Below are positions 1-7,110 of a stretch of DNA of 10,153 nucleotides, piece after piece. The notes under the pieces are model-generated. The model did no database searches. It was not told the origin of the DNA and saw nothing but the letters and a program-made list of their open reading frames with translations. Location: NCBI GenBank assembly GCA_002869605.1, contig PKUI01000002.1, positions 1-10,153 on the forward strand, read 5' to 3'. This stretch comes from Desulfuromonas sp. (GTDB taxonomy: Bacteria; Desulfobacterota; Desulfuromonadia; Desulfuromonadales; SZUA-401). Position numbers and translations under genes: made by a program. Within the stretch, counting starts at the first letter, position 1, and every line of letters begins with the position of its first letter.

Positions 1-619
1 CGCCGACCATGGCGGTCGCGGTACAACCGAGACCGGTCACCTTCGGCATCAGCGGGTGGCCGTTGCGCACCCGGGCAACACGCTGGCCATCACTGATCAG
101 GTCAACGGCCCCACTGACGCAGACCACGCAACCATATTTTCCTGCCAACGCCAGGGCCGCATTCTCGGCATCGCTTGCCGTCGCCGAGCTGTCGACCCCC
201 TTGGTCTGCACCGCATCGCCAGCCAGCGCCATGATTTCAGAGCCGTTACCCCGGATCACGGTTGGCACGGCTTGCTCGAGCAGCTCCAGACAGGTGCGGG
301 TCCGAAACGTGGTGGCTCCGGCACCAACCGGATCGAAAACAATCGGCACGCCATGCTTTCGTGCCGCGGCCATTGCCAGCGCCATCGCTTCAATCCACTT
401 CTGGCTAAGGGTGCCGATGTTGATCACCAGCGCCGAGGCGAGCGCCGTCATCTCTGCGACCTCTTCGACGGCATGGGCCATCACCGGTGACGCACCGATG
501 GCGAGCAGTGCGTTCGCCGTGTTGTTCATAACCACGTAGTTGGTGATATTGTGCACCAGCGGTGCCTTGTCGCGCACTCCCTGCACGTCGTGGCATAAAT
601 CTTTGACACTCAGTTTCAT
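1..619 (-). CDS. thiM: Hydroxyethylthiazole kinase ThiM, C-terminus missing at window edge
   Basis: ThiM phosphorylates 4-methyl-5-(2-hydroxyethyl)thiazole with ATP in cytoplasmic thiamine salvage. The gene runs off the left edge: 206 codons are visible of a usual 260-270. Visible family motifs, in order, are [19 protein letters not shown] near the N-terminus (thiazole-binding region), [11 protein letters not shown], the DPVGAGAT loop, IRGNGSEI, and [10 protein letters not shown] at the end. Cys199 lies in the GxGC motif, matching the conserved cysteine near residue 198 of the B. subtilis enzyme. The start is the ATG at 619-617, preceded by a strong GAAGGAG ribosome binding site. It is divergent from the NAD salvage operon. 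Other thiamine genes such as thiE or thiD may follow outside the window, but this cannot be seen. The identification is firm. Confidence 0.95.
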   Translation of the reverse strand, partial: MKLSVKDLCHDVQGVRDKAPLVHNITNYVVMNNTANALLAIGASPVMAHAVEEVAEMTALASALVINIGTLSQKWIEAMALAMAAARKHGVPIVFDPVGAGATTFRTRTCLELLEQAVPTVIRGNGSEIMALAGDAVQTKGVDSSATASDAENAALALAGKYGCVVCVSGAVDLISDGQRVARVRNGHPLMPKVTGLGCTATAMVG

Positions 620-730
620 GGGGCTCCTTCTTCTAGACTGACAGATGTAAATCACGGTTACTCGAGCCTGGCCTCAGCCCTCTTTTCCTCCAGACCCTAA
701 CTTCTTCCATGTAGTCCTTGGTGCAGTTCT

Positions 731-760
731 ATCATAATTTCACTTCTGGCCGATTAGAAA
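731..760 (-). promoter_or_regulatory. Possible thiM promoter
   Basis: On the minus strand a TATGAT (-10-like, 5 of 6 to consensus) lies at 731-736. The matching -35 position, at about 754-760, is poor (TTCTAA or TTTCTA). If used, it gives a leader of about 105 bases before the thiM start. The leader contains GGGCTGAGGCC but not a recognisable complete TPP riboswitch. Confidence 0.3.
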
Positions 761-781
761 ATCATCGAAGGAAATTTCCCG

Positions 782-810
782 TTGACTACTTATTGACTCT
801 GTGTCATTAT
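782..810 (+). promoter_or_regulatory. Sigma70-type promoter of the pncA-pncB-nadE-nudF operon
   Basis: TTGACT at 782-787 (5 of 6 to the -35 consensus) and CATTAT at 805-810 (4 of 6 to the -10 consensus) are separated by exactly 17 bases. Transcription would begin near 817, giving a leader of about 30 bases before the pncA ATG at 848. The -10 box lies inside the region flanked by the inverted repeat at 790-836, so a bound regulator there could block it. Confidence 0.5.
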
Positions 811-836
811 GTACAAAAATGGCCCACGGTCAATAA
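790..836. repeat. 8-base inverted repeat around the pncA promoter, candidate operator
   Basis: TTATTGAC at 790-797 is the exact reverse complement of GTCAATAA at 829-836, with 31 bases between. The left arm sits in the -35/-10 spacer and the right arm overlaps the start of the pncA ribosome binding site (AAGGAG, 835-840). A third copy, TTATTGAC, lies at 5958-5965 upstream of nrtR. The arms could be regulator half-sites or form an RNA stem if transcription starts further upstream. The repeat is visible; the regulatory role is inference, and the wide spacing is unusual for one dimer-binding site. Confidence 0.35.
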
Positions 837-847
837 GGAGAGCCGCC

Positions 848-1489
848 ATGAAGAAACTGATTTTCGAAACAACCGCCGCTTTTGACGTGGATGCCCAAAA
901 GGGCTTCACCCCACTCTGCCCGAGCGATCTCCCGGTTCCGGACGGCGCTGACATCGTTGGCGAGCTTAACGCGCAAGCGGCCTATGCAAAGATCCGGGTT
1001 GCCTCCAAGGATTGTCACCCCGCTACGGCGCCGTGGGTTGCAGCAAACCCGTCGGAGGTCCTTACCCCGGTCGAGGGCGACTACCCCAACCTCGACGTCA
1101 AGTGGCCTGCACACTGTGTTGTCGGCACCGAGGGGAATCAGCTCATCCCCGGCCTGCCGGCCGAAGCAGCCTACGACCTCATCGTTGAAAAAGGCACGGA
1201 CCCCGAGAAACACCCTTACGGGGCCTGCTTCCACGATCTTGCGGACACCGAAAGCACCGGCGCTATCGAATTCCTCAGGGCGAAGGGTATCAAGACCGTG
1301 GTGGTCGGCGGACTGGCCACAGAATACTGCGTCAACCTGACCGCCACTCAATTACTCAAGGCCGGCTTTGAGGTCATTCTCAACCTCGGCGCCTGCAGAG
1401 GCCTTGATCAAAACGCCATCGAAAAAGCGATTGAGTCTCTCAAGGGATGTGGCGCAACGATCATCAACACGGCTTCGGAACTGGAATAA
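848..1489 (+). CDS. pncA: Nicotinamidase (isochorismatase-fold cysteine hydrolase)
   Basis: The enzyme deamidates nicotinamide to nicotinate and ammonia, the entry step of Preiss-Handler NAD salvage. It has 213 residues, normal for the family. The expected catalytic triad is visible: Asp15 in FDVDAQKGF, Lys115 in IVEKGTDP, and nucleophile Cys161 in GGLATEYCV. Metal ligands are likely Asp55 and His57 (KDCHP) and His89 (WPAHCVVGTEG). The residue two before the cysteine is Glu where many relatives have Asp, a conservative change. The ATG at 848 is chosen because AAGGAG lies 7 bases upstream; an in-frame ATG at 809 falls within the probable -10 box. It is first in a four-gene NAD operon. The superfamily also includes isochorismatases, but the metal site and neighbours favour nicotinamidase. 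Confidence 0.9.
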   Translation: MKKLIFETTAAFDVDAQKGFTPLCPSDLPVPDGADIVGELNAQAAYAKIRVASKDCHPATAPWVAANPSEVLTPVEGDYPNLDVKWPAHCVVGTEGNQLIPGLPAEAAYDLIVEKGTDPEKHPYGACFHDLADTESTGAIEFLRAKGIKTVVVGGLATEYCVNLTATQLLKAGFEVILNLGACRGLDQNAIEKAIESLKGCGATIINTASELE

Positions 1490-1530
1490 GGTGCCCAATC
1501 GAGGGAGCCCCCCTCTCAGGAGATTTGCAG

Positions 1531-2724
1531 ATGAACCAATTCAAGCGGATTATTCAAAGCCTGCTCGATCAGGATCTGTACAAGGTCACCATGCTCCAGG
1601 CGTACTACCACTGGTTTAAAAACGCCGACGAGTGCGAATTCAAGTTCAAGTGTCGCAATCCGGGCGTCAACATGGCCCAGTACTTCAATGAAATCCGCGA
1701 TGAACTTGAACATCTCTGCACGCTCCAGTTCACCGAGAATGAACTCTGGTGGCTGAGCAACCTTGACTACATCAAGAAGGATTTCATCGACTTCCTGCGT
1801 CTGTTTAAACTCGACTTCCGCCATGTGCACATGCAGGTCGTCGGCAACGAGATCGACATCCGCTTCCGGGGGCCACTGATCTACACCACCATGTTCGAAA
1901 TATTCGCGCTGGCGATCATCAACGAAGTCTATTTCCGTAACCAAATCCCCGAACCGGATTATGCCCAGGCCCGCAGGCGGCTGCTCGACAAGATCACCTT
2001 GATCAAGGAGCATCCGGATAATGATCGCTTCAATTTCTCGGACTTCGGTACGCGCAGACGCTTCAGCCGTGAATGGCACTACCAGGTTGTGGAAACCCTG
2101 AAGAACCATCTCCCGGACAACTTCTCGGGAACGAGCAACATGTATCTTGCCCGCGAACTCGGGATCATGCCGATCGGCACCATGGCCCATGAGTTTCTCC
2201 AGGCCGCACAGGCCATGGAACCGCGCCTGGTGGATAGCCAGAAGTTCGCCCTGGAGACCTGGGTCAGGGAGTACCGTGGCCGGCTCGGGATTGCCTTGAC
2301 CGATGTTGTCGGTTTCGACGCCTTTTTGAAGGATTTTGACCTTTACTTCGCCAAGCTCTTTGATGGCCTACGCCACGACTCCGGCTGCCCTTACGAGTGG
2401 GCACGCAAGGCCATTGACCACTACAGGGAGCTTAAACTTGACCCGATGTCCAAAATTTTGGTCTTCAGCGACGGCCTCGACGTACACAAGGCGCTTGAAC
2501 TCTACGACACCTTCAAGGAGGAGATCAATGTCGCGTTCGGCATCGGAACCAACCTGACCAATGACTTCGGTGCAGAGGCGTTGAACATTGTCATCAAAAT
2601 GACCAGGTGCCGCAACCAGCCGGTCGCCAAAATTTCAGACAGCCCGGGCAAGGAGATGTGTGAGGACGAAACCTTCCTTCAATACCTGGCCAATGTCTTT
2701 AATATTCAACGCCTCGTCGCGTAA
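1531..2724 (+). CDS. pncB: Nicotinate phosphoribosyltransferase
   Basis: PncB joins nicotinate to PRPP to give nicotinate mononucleotide, with ATP hydrolysis coupled through a phosphohistidine. The 397-residue length matches the E. coli-type enzyme (400) rather than the longer Gram-positive type. The N-terminus LLDQDLYKVTMLQAYYHWF is the typical opening. FSDFGTRRRFS lies around residue 170, SGTSNMYLARELG around 200, and His220 in IGTMAHEF is at the position of the phosphorylated histidine. LRHDSGCPYEW and LVFSDGLD follow, with KISDSPGK near the C-terminus. The ATG at 1531 has CAGGAG 8 bases upstream; a longer in-frame reading from 1447 would overlap pncA and lacks family sequence. In the 41-base gap after pncA, GAGGG/CCCTC at 1501-1515 could form a small hairpin just before the ribosome binding site. 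Confidence 0.97.
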   Translation: MNQFKRIIQSLLDQDLYKVTMLQAYYHWFKNADECEFKFKCRNPGVNMAQYFNEIRDELEHLCTLQFTENELWWLSNLDYIKKDFIDFLRLFKLDFRHVHMQVVGNEIDIRFRGPLIYTTMFEIFALAIINEVYFRNQIPEPDYAQARRRLLDKITLIKEHPDNDRFNFSDFGTRRRFSREWHYQVVETLKNHLPDNFSGTSNMYLARELGIMPIGTMAHEFLQAAQAMEPRLVDSQKFALETWVREYRGRLGIALTDVVGFDAFLKDFDLYFAKLFDGLRHDSGCPYEWARKAIDHYRELKLDPMSKILVFSDGLDVHKALELYDTFKEEINVAFGIGTNLTNDFGAEALNIVIKMTRCRNQPVAKISDSPGKEMCEDETFLQYLANVFNIQRLVA

Positions 2725-2736
2725 GGAGCAACCCCG

Positions 2737-4464
2737 ATGCGAATCGCCGTAGCTCAGCTGAATTACACGATTGGGGATATCGCGGGCAATGCCGAAAAAA
2801 TCATGACGGTGATCGGGACGCATAAGGGCGCGGTCGACCTGATCGTTTTTACCGAGCTGGCCCTGACCGGCTACTACCCCCAGGACCTGATCTTTTCGAA
2901 ACCGGTTCGCAACGCACAAGCCACGGCCCTCAGGCAGATTGCCGAGGCGACAGCGGGAGCACGGGCTGCGGTCGTGATTGGCTGCGCCACCGAAAACCCC
3001 TTTGCGGGCAAACCGTTTCAAAACAGCTTAAAGATTTTCGCTGACGGCGTTGAGACGTTCGCCTACGCAAAGAAATTGCTGCCGACATACAACATCTTCG
3101 AAGAGGCCAGGCATTTCAGCCCGGGGCAGCAGCAGGGGGTCTGGATTTACAAGGGACTGAAACTCGGCTTCCTGATCTGCGAAGACGGCTGGGGTTTGGC
3201 CGAAAACAATCTCTATGCGGCCAACCCGGTTGACGAGCTCAAGAATCAGCAGGTTGATTTAGTCCTCAGCATTAACGCATCTCCGAGCAACCTTGGCAAG
3301 CAGACCGAAAGGCGCAAGGTCTTCAAGGAGGTCGCCCTGGTCTGCCGCGCACCGCTCGTCTATGCGAACCAGGTGGGCGGGAATGATGAAATCGTCTTCG
3401 ACGGGGCCTCTTTTGCCCTCAACAAATACGGCGAACAGGTCGGCCTGATGCCTTCTTTTGCAGAAGCCGTCGGAATGCTTGAATACGACCAGAACGCCGG
3501 CGAGGAATTCAAAAAAGGTCAATTTGTTAAGGCGGAAGGTTTCGACAACGCGGAACTCAGCGTTGATGCTGAGCTACTCGCCAGGCAGGCGATGACCGGC
3601 CTGCGCGACTATGTTGAAAAACTCGGCATGAAGGGGGTGGTCGTCGGCTCTTCAGGGGGGATTGACTCTGCCGTCACCCTCGCCCTGGCGGCTAAGGCCC
3701 TGGGTCCGGACCGCGTTAAAGCCGTGACGATGCCGTCAAAGTATTCAAGCCAGGGCAGCATTGCAGACAGCGTTGAGCTGTGCAACAACCTCGACATCGA
3801 GCTGTTTACCCGCCCGATTAAACAGGACTTCGATCTGGCCGTTGAGCAGTTTGGGTCCGCCTTCGGAGAGCCCCCCAGCGGCCTGGCCCAGGAGAACATC
3901 CAGGCACGGATCAGAGGCCGGGTGCTGATGGAATATTCCAATCACACCGGGTACTTGGTCCTGAGCACCGGCAATAAATCGGAAATAGCGGTGGGGTACG
4001 CAACGCTGTTCGGAGACATGAATGGCGGGGTCAACGCGATTGGTGATTTTTACAAAACGGAGGTTTTTAAGGTCGCGAAATGGTTCAATCAACAGTATCC
4101 TGAGACACCGATCCCCGAGGCCATCATTACCAAGCCTCCGAGCGCGGAACTGGCCCCCGGACAGGTCGACACCGATTCACTTCCTGCATACGATGTCCTG
4201 GATGCAATCCTCAGGGTTTACCTTGAGGCCGACCTGCTCACGGACACCGAACGGGATCTGCAGATCATGACCCTAAGAGGTGCCGCCGAAGAGACCATCG
4301 AGGAGGTATGCCGCATGGTCGACAGGGCCGAGTTCAAAAGACGCCAGGCACCGCCGATCATCCGGGTACAAAAAAGATCGTTTGGCAGCGGCAGACACCT
4401 GCCAATCGTGGCCAACTATCCAGAAATCAATAAACTCAGTGACCTGTCTCTGATGTTGAGGTGA
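2737..4464 (+). CDS. nadE: Glutamine-dependent NAD(+) synthetase
   Basis: NadE amidates nicotinate adenine dinucleotide to NAD using ATP and glutamine-derived ammonia. It is the two-domain form, 575 residues. The N-terminal nitrilase-like glutaminase domain (about 1-260) shows the Glu-Lys-Cys triad: Glu40 in TELALTGYYP, Lys112 in KKLLPTY, and Cys148 in LICEDGWG. The C-terminal synthetase domain (about 280-575) has the ATP pyrophosphatase loop SSGGIDSA at 305-312, STGNKSEIAVGYATLFGD, and KPPSAELAPGQVDTDSLP. No key residue appears lost. It begins 12 bases after pncB, with a GGAG-type site (AAGGAG) before the ATG. Carrying its own glutaminase, it would not rely on free ammonia. NadD, the enzyme supplying its substrate, is not in the window. 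Confidence 0.97.
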   Translation: MRIAVAQLNYTIGDIAGNAEKIMTVIGTHKGAVDLIVFTELALTGYYPQDLIFSKPVRNAQATALRQIAEATAGARAAVVIGCATENPFAGKPFQNSLKIFADGVETFAYAKKLLPTYNIFEEARHFSPGQQQGVWIYKGLKLGFLICEDGWGLAENNLYAANPVDELKNQQVDLVLSINASPSNLGKQTERRKVFKEVALVCRAPLVYANQVGGNDEIVFDGASFALNKYGEQVGLMPSFAEAVGMLEYDQNAGEEFKKGQFVKAEGFDNAELSVDAELLARQAMTGLRDYVEKLGMKGVVVGSSGGIDSAVTLALAAKALGPDRVKAVTMPSKYSSQGSIADSVELCNNLDIELFTRPIKQDFDLAVEQFGSAFGEPPSGLAQENIQARIRGRVLMEYSNHTGYLVLSTGNKSEIAVGYATLFGDMNGGVNAIGDFYKTEVFKVAKWFNQQYPETPIPEAIITKPPSAELAPGQVDTDSLPAYDVLDAILRVYLEADLLTDTERDLQIMTLRGAAEETIEEVCRMVDRAEFKRRQAPPIIRVQKRSFGSGRHLPIVANYPEINKLSDLSLMLR

Positions 4465-4467
4465 AAA

Positions 4468-5061
4468 ATGCTAACCGCCAAAGATGTAAAAATTTTCTCC
4501 CGCGAGCAGATCAGCAAGGGATTTTTAAAGATCTTCCGCATCAAGCTTACCCACCGGCTGTTTGCCGGCGGGGAACCCGAACCCTTCGTGCGTGAGCTTA
4601 TGGAGCGGGGTAACGCCGTGGCTGTCGTCCTCTACGACGAGAGGCACGACAAGGTTGTCATGGTCGAACAGTTTCGCGTTGGCGCACTCGAGGACCCGGA
4701 GTCGCCCTGGCTTCTGGAATTTCCCGCTGGCGTTGTCAAGGAGGGCGAGAGCGATGAGGACGTCGCGATGCGTGAATGTGAAGAGGAGGTTGGCCGAGCG
4801 CCGAAATCACTTCATCCCATCACCAAGTGCTACCTGACGCCCGGTGGCTCAAGTGAAAAAATCGCCATCTTTTACGGACCGATCGATTCAGAGGGACTCG
4901 ACGACACCATCAAGGGGCTTGACTGCGAAAATGAAGACATCCGGGTTCGGACCCTGGACCTGGATGAAGCCCTCGAGATGACCAGGGACGGACGCATCCG
5001 CAACGCCTCGACAGCCCTGGGCCTCTACTGGCTGGCAGGGGAGCTGGGGCGCAAACCCTGA
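4468..5061 (+). CDS. nudF: ADP-ribose pyrophosphatase (Nudix hydrolase, NudF type)
   Basis: This 197-residue protein probably splits ADP-ribose into AMP and ribose-5-phosphate. The Nudix box runs from Gly88 to about residue 110: GVVKEGE, then seven residues, then RECEEEVG, with the catalytic acidic residues present; Cys104 replaces the usual aliphatic residue. Two hallmarks of the ADP-ribose group are visible: EFPAG just before the box and TPGGSSEKIAIFYG after it. The ATG is 3 bases past the nadE stop, and its GAGGTGA ribosome binding site overlaps that stop, so translation is probably coupled. Placement with NAD genes and next to nrtR suggests it clears ADP-ribose from NAD turnover. Activity on other nucleotide sugars cannot be excluded. 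Confidence 0.88.
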   Translation: MLTAKDVKIFSREQISKGFLKIFRIKLTHRLFAGGEPEPFVRELMERGNAVAVVLYDERHDKVVMVEQFRVGALEDPESPWLLEFPAGVVKEGESDEDVAMRECEEEVGRAPKSLHPITKCYLTPGGSSEKIAIFYGPIDSEGLDDTIKGLDCENEDIRVRTLDLDEALEMTRDGRIRNASTALGLYWLAGELGRKP

Positions 5062-5093
5062 TAGCCAGGTTCGATTTGTTCTAGGAGGTGGTT

Positions 5094-5837
5094 TTACTTT
5101 CCTGCTTCGAGGTTTCTCTCGAAGACATGCGAAGCGGCATGTTCGGCAAATCGGTAAAGCTTGGCCGGGCGCTGCTTCTCTCCGCTCAGCATATTGCCGG
5201 TCTCCTCGAGCATGTTGGAGCGCAACAGGCGCCTGCGCATCATCGGATTATCGATCTCCTCTTCGAGCAGGATGCGATAGATATTGATCAACGCGGTCAG
5301 GGTAAACTCTTCAGGCAGGACATATCCCGGGAGGACGGTATAGCGGGCCTTGTTTTGCAAACGGGCACAAGCGACCTTCAGCAAATCACTATGATCAAAG
5401 GCCAGCTGCCCGTTGACCTTACCACCCGTGACTTTGTGCCAGGCAGCCTCCGAGGCTCCAGCTCCCGCAGAGAGCTTCACTTTTTCATGTGACATAAGAG
5501 CGAAATAAAGCACGGTCATCGCCCACCCCCGCGGATCCCGTTCAGGGCCGCCAAATGTCCCGACCTGTTCCAGATGCGGTGCCTTCACACCGGTCTTCTC
5601 ACGCAATTTCCGCATCGCCGTCGCATCAAGGCTGGCATCAACATCGAGCTCGACAAACCCGCCGGGTAACGCCCAGGAGCCCTTGCACGGGAACTCGTCA
5701 CGCCACACGAGCAGAACGTGCAACGCTTCATCGATCACCGAAAAGATCGCCACATCCACGGTGGAGAGTGGTGAATCGAAATCCTTTGGGTTGTATGCCG
5801 CGAGGAACTCCTCTTCGGACACAAACTGCTTCGACAT
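5094..5837 (-). CDS. nrtR: NrtR, Nudix-related transcriptional repressor of NAD metabolism
   Basis: This 247-residue protein pairs an N-terminal Nudix-like domain (about 24-140) with a C-terminal winged-helix DNA-binding domain (about 150-215). Family features are LPGGFVELDVDASLDATA at 57-74, then RKLREKTG (76-83), FGGPERDPRGWAMTVLYFAL (95-114), and AFDHSDLLKVA (146-156) followed by LPEEFTLTALINIYR. In a catalytic Nudix box the second motif would read REXXEEXG; here Glu is replaced by Lys at 77 and 81 and there is one extra residue, so hydrolysis is unlikely. In characterised NrtR proteins the Nudix domain senses ADP-ribose and DNA binding is released. The ATG has GAGGAG 7 bases upstream. It converges on the pncA-nudF operon, its likely target. 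A basic tail of about 30 residues follows the winged helix. Confidence 0.93.
   Translation of the reverse strand: MSKQFVSEEEFLAAYNPKDFDSPLSTVDVAIFSVIDEALHVLLVWRDEFPCKGSWALPGGFVELDVDASLDATAMRKLREKTGVKAPHLEQVGTFGGPERDPRGWAMTVLYFALMSHEKVKLSAGAGASEAAWHKVTGGKVNGQLAFDHSDLLKVACARLQNKARYTVLPGYVLPEEFTLTALINIYRILLEEEIDNPMMRRRLLRSNMLEETGNMLSGEKQRPAKLYRFAEHAASHVFERNLEAGK
5105..5124. other. 7-bp stem-loop at the nudF/nrtR convergence
   Basis: CTTCGAG (5105-5111) and CTCGAAG (5118-5124) form a perfect stem with a 6-base loop. It lies inside the last codons of nrtR and about 45 bases past the nudF stop. No T-run follows on either strand, so it is not a classical terminator. It could protect the 3' end of the operon mRNA or be chance in coding sequence. 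No better terminator is visible between the two convergent genes. Confidence 0.3.
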
Positions 5838-6137
5838 TCTGCATCTCCTCTATCTGCAAATCCCGGCCGCCGGTTCCTACACTTTAATGTTTATACCGTA
5901 GAGACGTTCAGCCCGCCAACCGCTTTAAGACCCAGAGTCATTTTTACGCCTGGCAATTTATTGACCCTGCCCTTTAGAGGGCCCGTAGCATTTCATCAGA
6001 CGCGACAAGTGTTAATACGCCTCTATCAAAATCACATCAAGGCAAGAGAAAAAGGGCTCACAATTGCGCAACCTGTTGATGTGGTAGTGCCCAAGGTCAC
6101 AATCGAACAGCCGCACGAGTATTTGGATGCTGCAGCC
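5838..6137. other. Intergenic region between nrtR and the transporter gene
   Basis: This 300-base stretch holds the probable nrtR promoter, one TTATTGAC element (5958-5965), and a small palindrome, GCCCTTTAGAGGGC (5969-5982), with no T-run. I see no Rho-independent terminator after the transporter stop at 6138. Short open frames exist: 33 codons at 5891-5992 minus, and a TTG-initiated plus frame from 5961 running antisense into the transporter. None has a convincing ribosome binding site or recognisable product. The region may contain decayed sequence, but no source is recognised. Confidence 0.5.
5890..5919 (-). promoter_or_regulatory. Likely nrtR promoter
   Basis: On the minus strand TTGGCG (5914-5919, 4 of 6 to the -35 consensus) and TATAAA (5890-5895, 5 of 6 to the -10 consensus) are 18 bases apart. 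Transcription would start near 5883, about 45 bases before the nrtR ATG. The GTCAATAA copy on this strand (5965-5958) lies some 40 bases upstream of the -35, where a bound protein could modulate rather than directly occlude the promoter. Confidence 0.45.
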
Positions 6138-7094
6138 TCATGTGGCTTCTGTGTGCTCATTCGGCTTCGCGTAAGAGCCGCCATATATCGCCAGAAGAAT
6201 CAGTATGACGCCGACTGTTTCGAGCAGTTCGACCGGCTTGGCAAACAGGAGTACTTCCCAGATAAAGGCCAGGGTGGGCTGCAGCAGCAAAATCAAACCG
6301 GCGGTAGTTACCGGGATCGAGCGCAGGGACGATGATATCAGGGTCCAGCCGATCGTGGTACTCAGGATACCGACGCCCAAAAGCGCCCACAGGGCAGGCA
6401 AGCTGGGGATGACAAATGACGCCGCAGTGAACGTCCCGGCAACGGCCAGAAAGGCCGAACTCGACAACGAGATCACCAGCATGGAGGACATCCCGTCTAA
6501 AGTCGAAGATTTCATGGTTTGATGGAGAAAGAGAATATAACCTGAATAAAAGAGCGCCGAGAACAACCCCATCGCAAGCCCCCGCACTTCATGGCCGGAA
6601 AGGTTCCCGAAGTCGGCTCCGGTAATCAGATACAGGCCGAACAGCGCCAGCGGCACCGCCAACACAAATAGCCTGGAAACTCTTTGCCTGAACAACAGGT
6701 ATGAAAATGTCGCCGTAAAGAATACCTGCAGGTTGGTGAGGAGTGTCGATATCCCCGGTCCGATCAGGTGGATGCTGCGGTGCCAGCACATGAAGTCAAG
6801 GGCCAGGAATATACCGCCACCGGCAAGAATGAAAATCTGCTTCTTGTTGAGGTCAAACGTCTTGCGACGCAGTCGCAACAGAATCCCGATAGATACACCG
6901 GCAAAGAGCATCCGATAGAACGCAGAACTGTCCGGGTGGATGTTCGTAGCCTTGATGAAAATCGGCGCCAGGCTGATGCAGATGGTCCCGACCAGAAGGT
7001 GAAAAACAGGGGTCTTGTAAATAGGGCGGACACTGTTTTTCATGGCTTCTGGCGCATCCTTGTTTGGGCTGATAGAGGTTGAATTTGATAACAT
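6138..7094 (-). CDS. EamA/DMT-family (drug/metabolite) membrane transporter
   Basis: This inner-membrane protein of up to 318 residues has about ten hydrophobic segments by eye, arranged as two repeated EamA halves (about 32-160 and 172-306). Family-like stretches include SLAPIFIKATN and SAFYRMLFAG in the first repeat, ALDFMCWHRSIHLIGPGIST around residue 100, and LQPTLAFIWEVLLFAKP near the end. The substrate cannot be read from sequence; DMT proteins move amino acids, nucleobase-like compounds and other metabolites. The start is uncertain. The ATG at 7094 gives a polar 17-residue lead without a visible ribosome binding site, while Met18 (ATG at 7043) opens the more typical MKNSVRP sequence, though its only AAGGA is 13 bases away. 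It points the same way as nrtR but is 300 bases from it, so a shared transcript is possible but unsupported. Confidence 0.85.
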   Translation of the reverse strand: MLSNSTSISPNKDAPEAMKNSVRPIYKTPVFHLLVGTICISLAPIFIKATNIHPDSSAFYRMLFAGVSIGILLRLRRKTFDLNKKQIFILAGGGIFLALDFMCWHRSIHLIGPGISTLLTNLQVFFTATFSYLLFRQRVSRLFVLAVPLALFGLYLITGADFGNLSGHEVRGLAMGLFSALFYSGYILFLHQTMKSSTLDGMSSMLVISLSSSAFLAVAGTFTAASFVIPSLPALWALLGVGILSTTIGWTLISSSLRSIPVTTAGLILLLQPTLAFIWEVLLFAKPVELLETVGVILILLAIYGGSYAKPNEHTEAT

Positions 7095-7110
7095 CTAAAG
7101 GACAACAAGT

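Noticed and set aside
809..847. Upstream in-frame ATG giving pncA 13 extra residues
   Set aside because: The ATG overlaps the probable -10 box, and the added residues are not family-like; the ATG at 848 has a well-spaced AAGGAG.
1447..1530. Longer pncB start overlapping the end of pncA
   Set aside because: The added 28 residues are out-of-frame pncA and intergenic sequence; the ATG at 1531 has CAGGAG and begins the typical family N-terminus.
6012..6137. 41 open codons in frame after the transporter TGA, suggesting read-through
   Set aside because: A stop-free run of this length is unremarkable by chance, and the residues continue no known EamA sequence.
5961..6335. Plus-strand frame of 124 codons starting with TTG
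   Set aside because: More than half is antisense to the transporter, there is no ribosome binding site, and codon third positions show no bias in the non-overlapping part.
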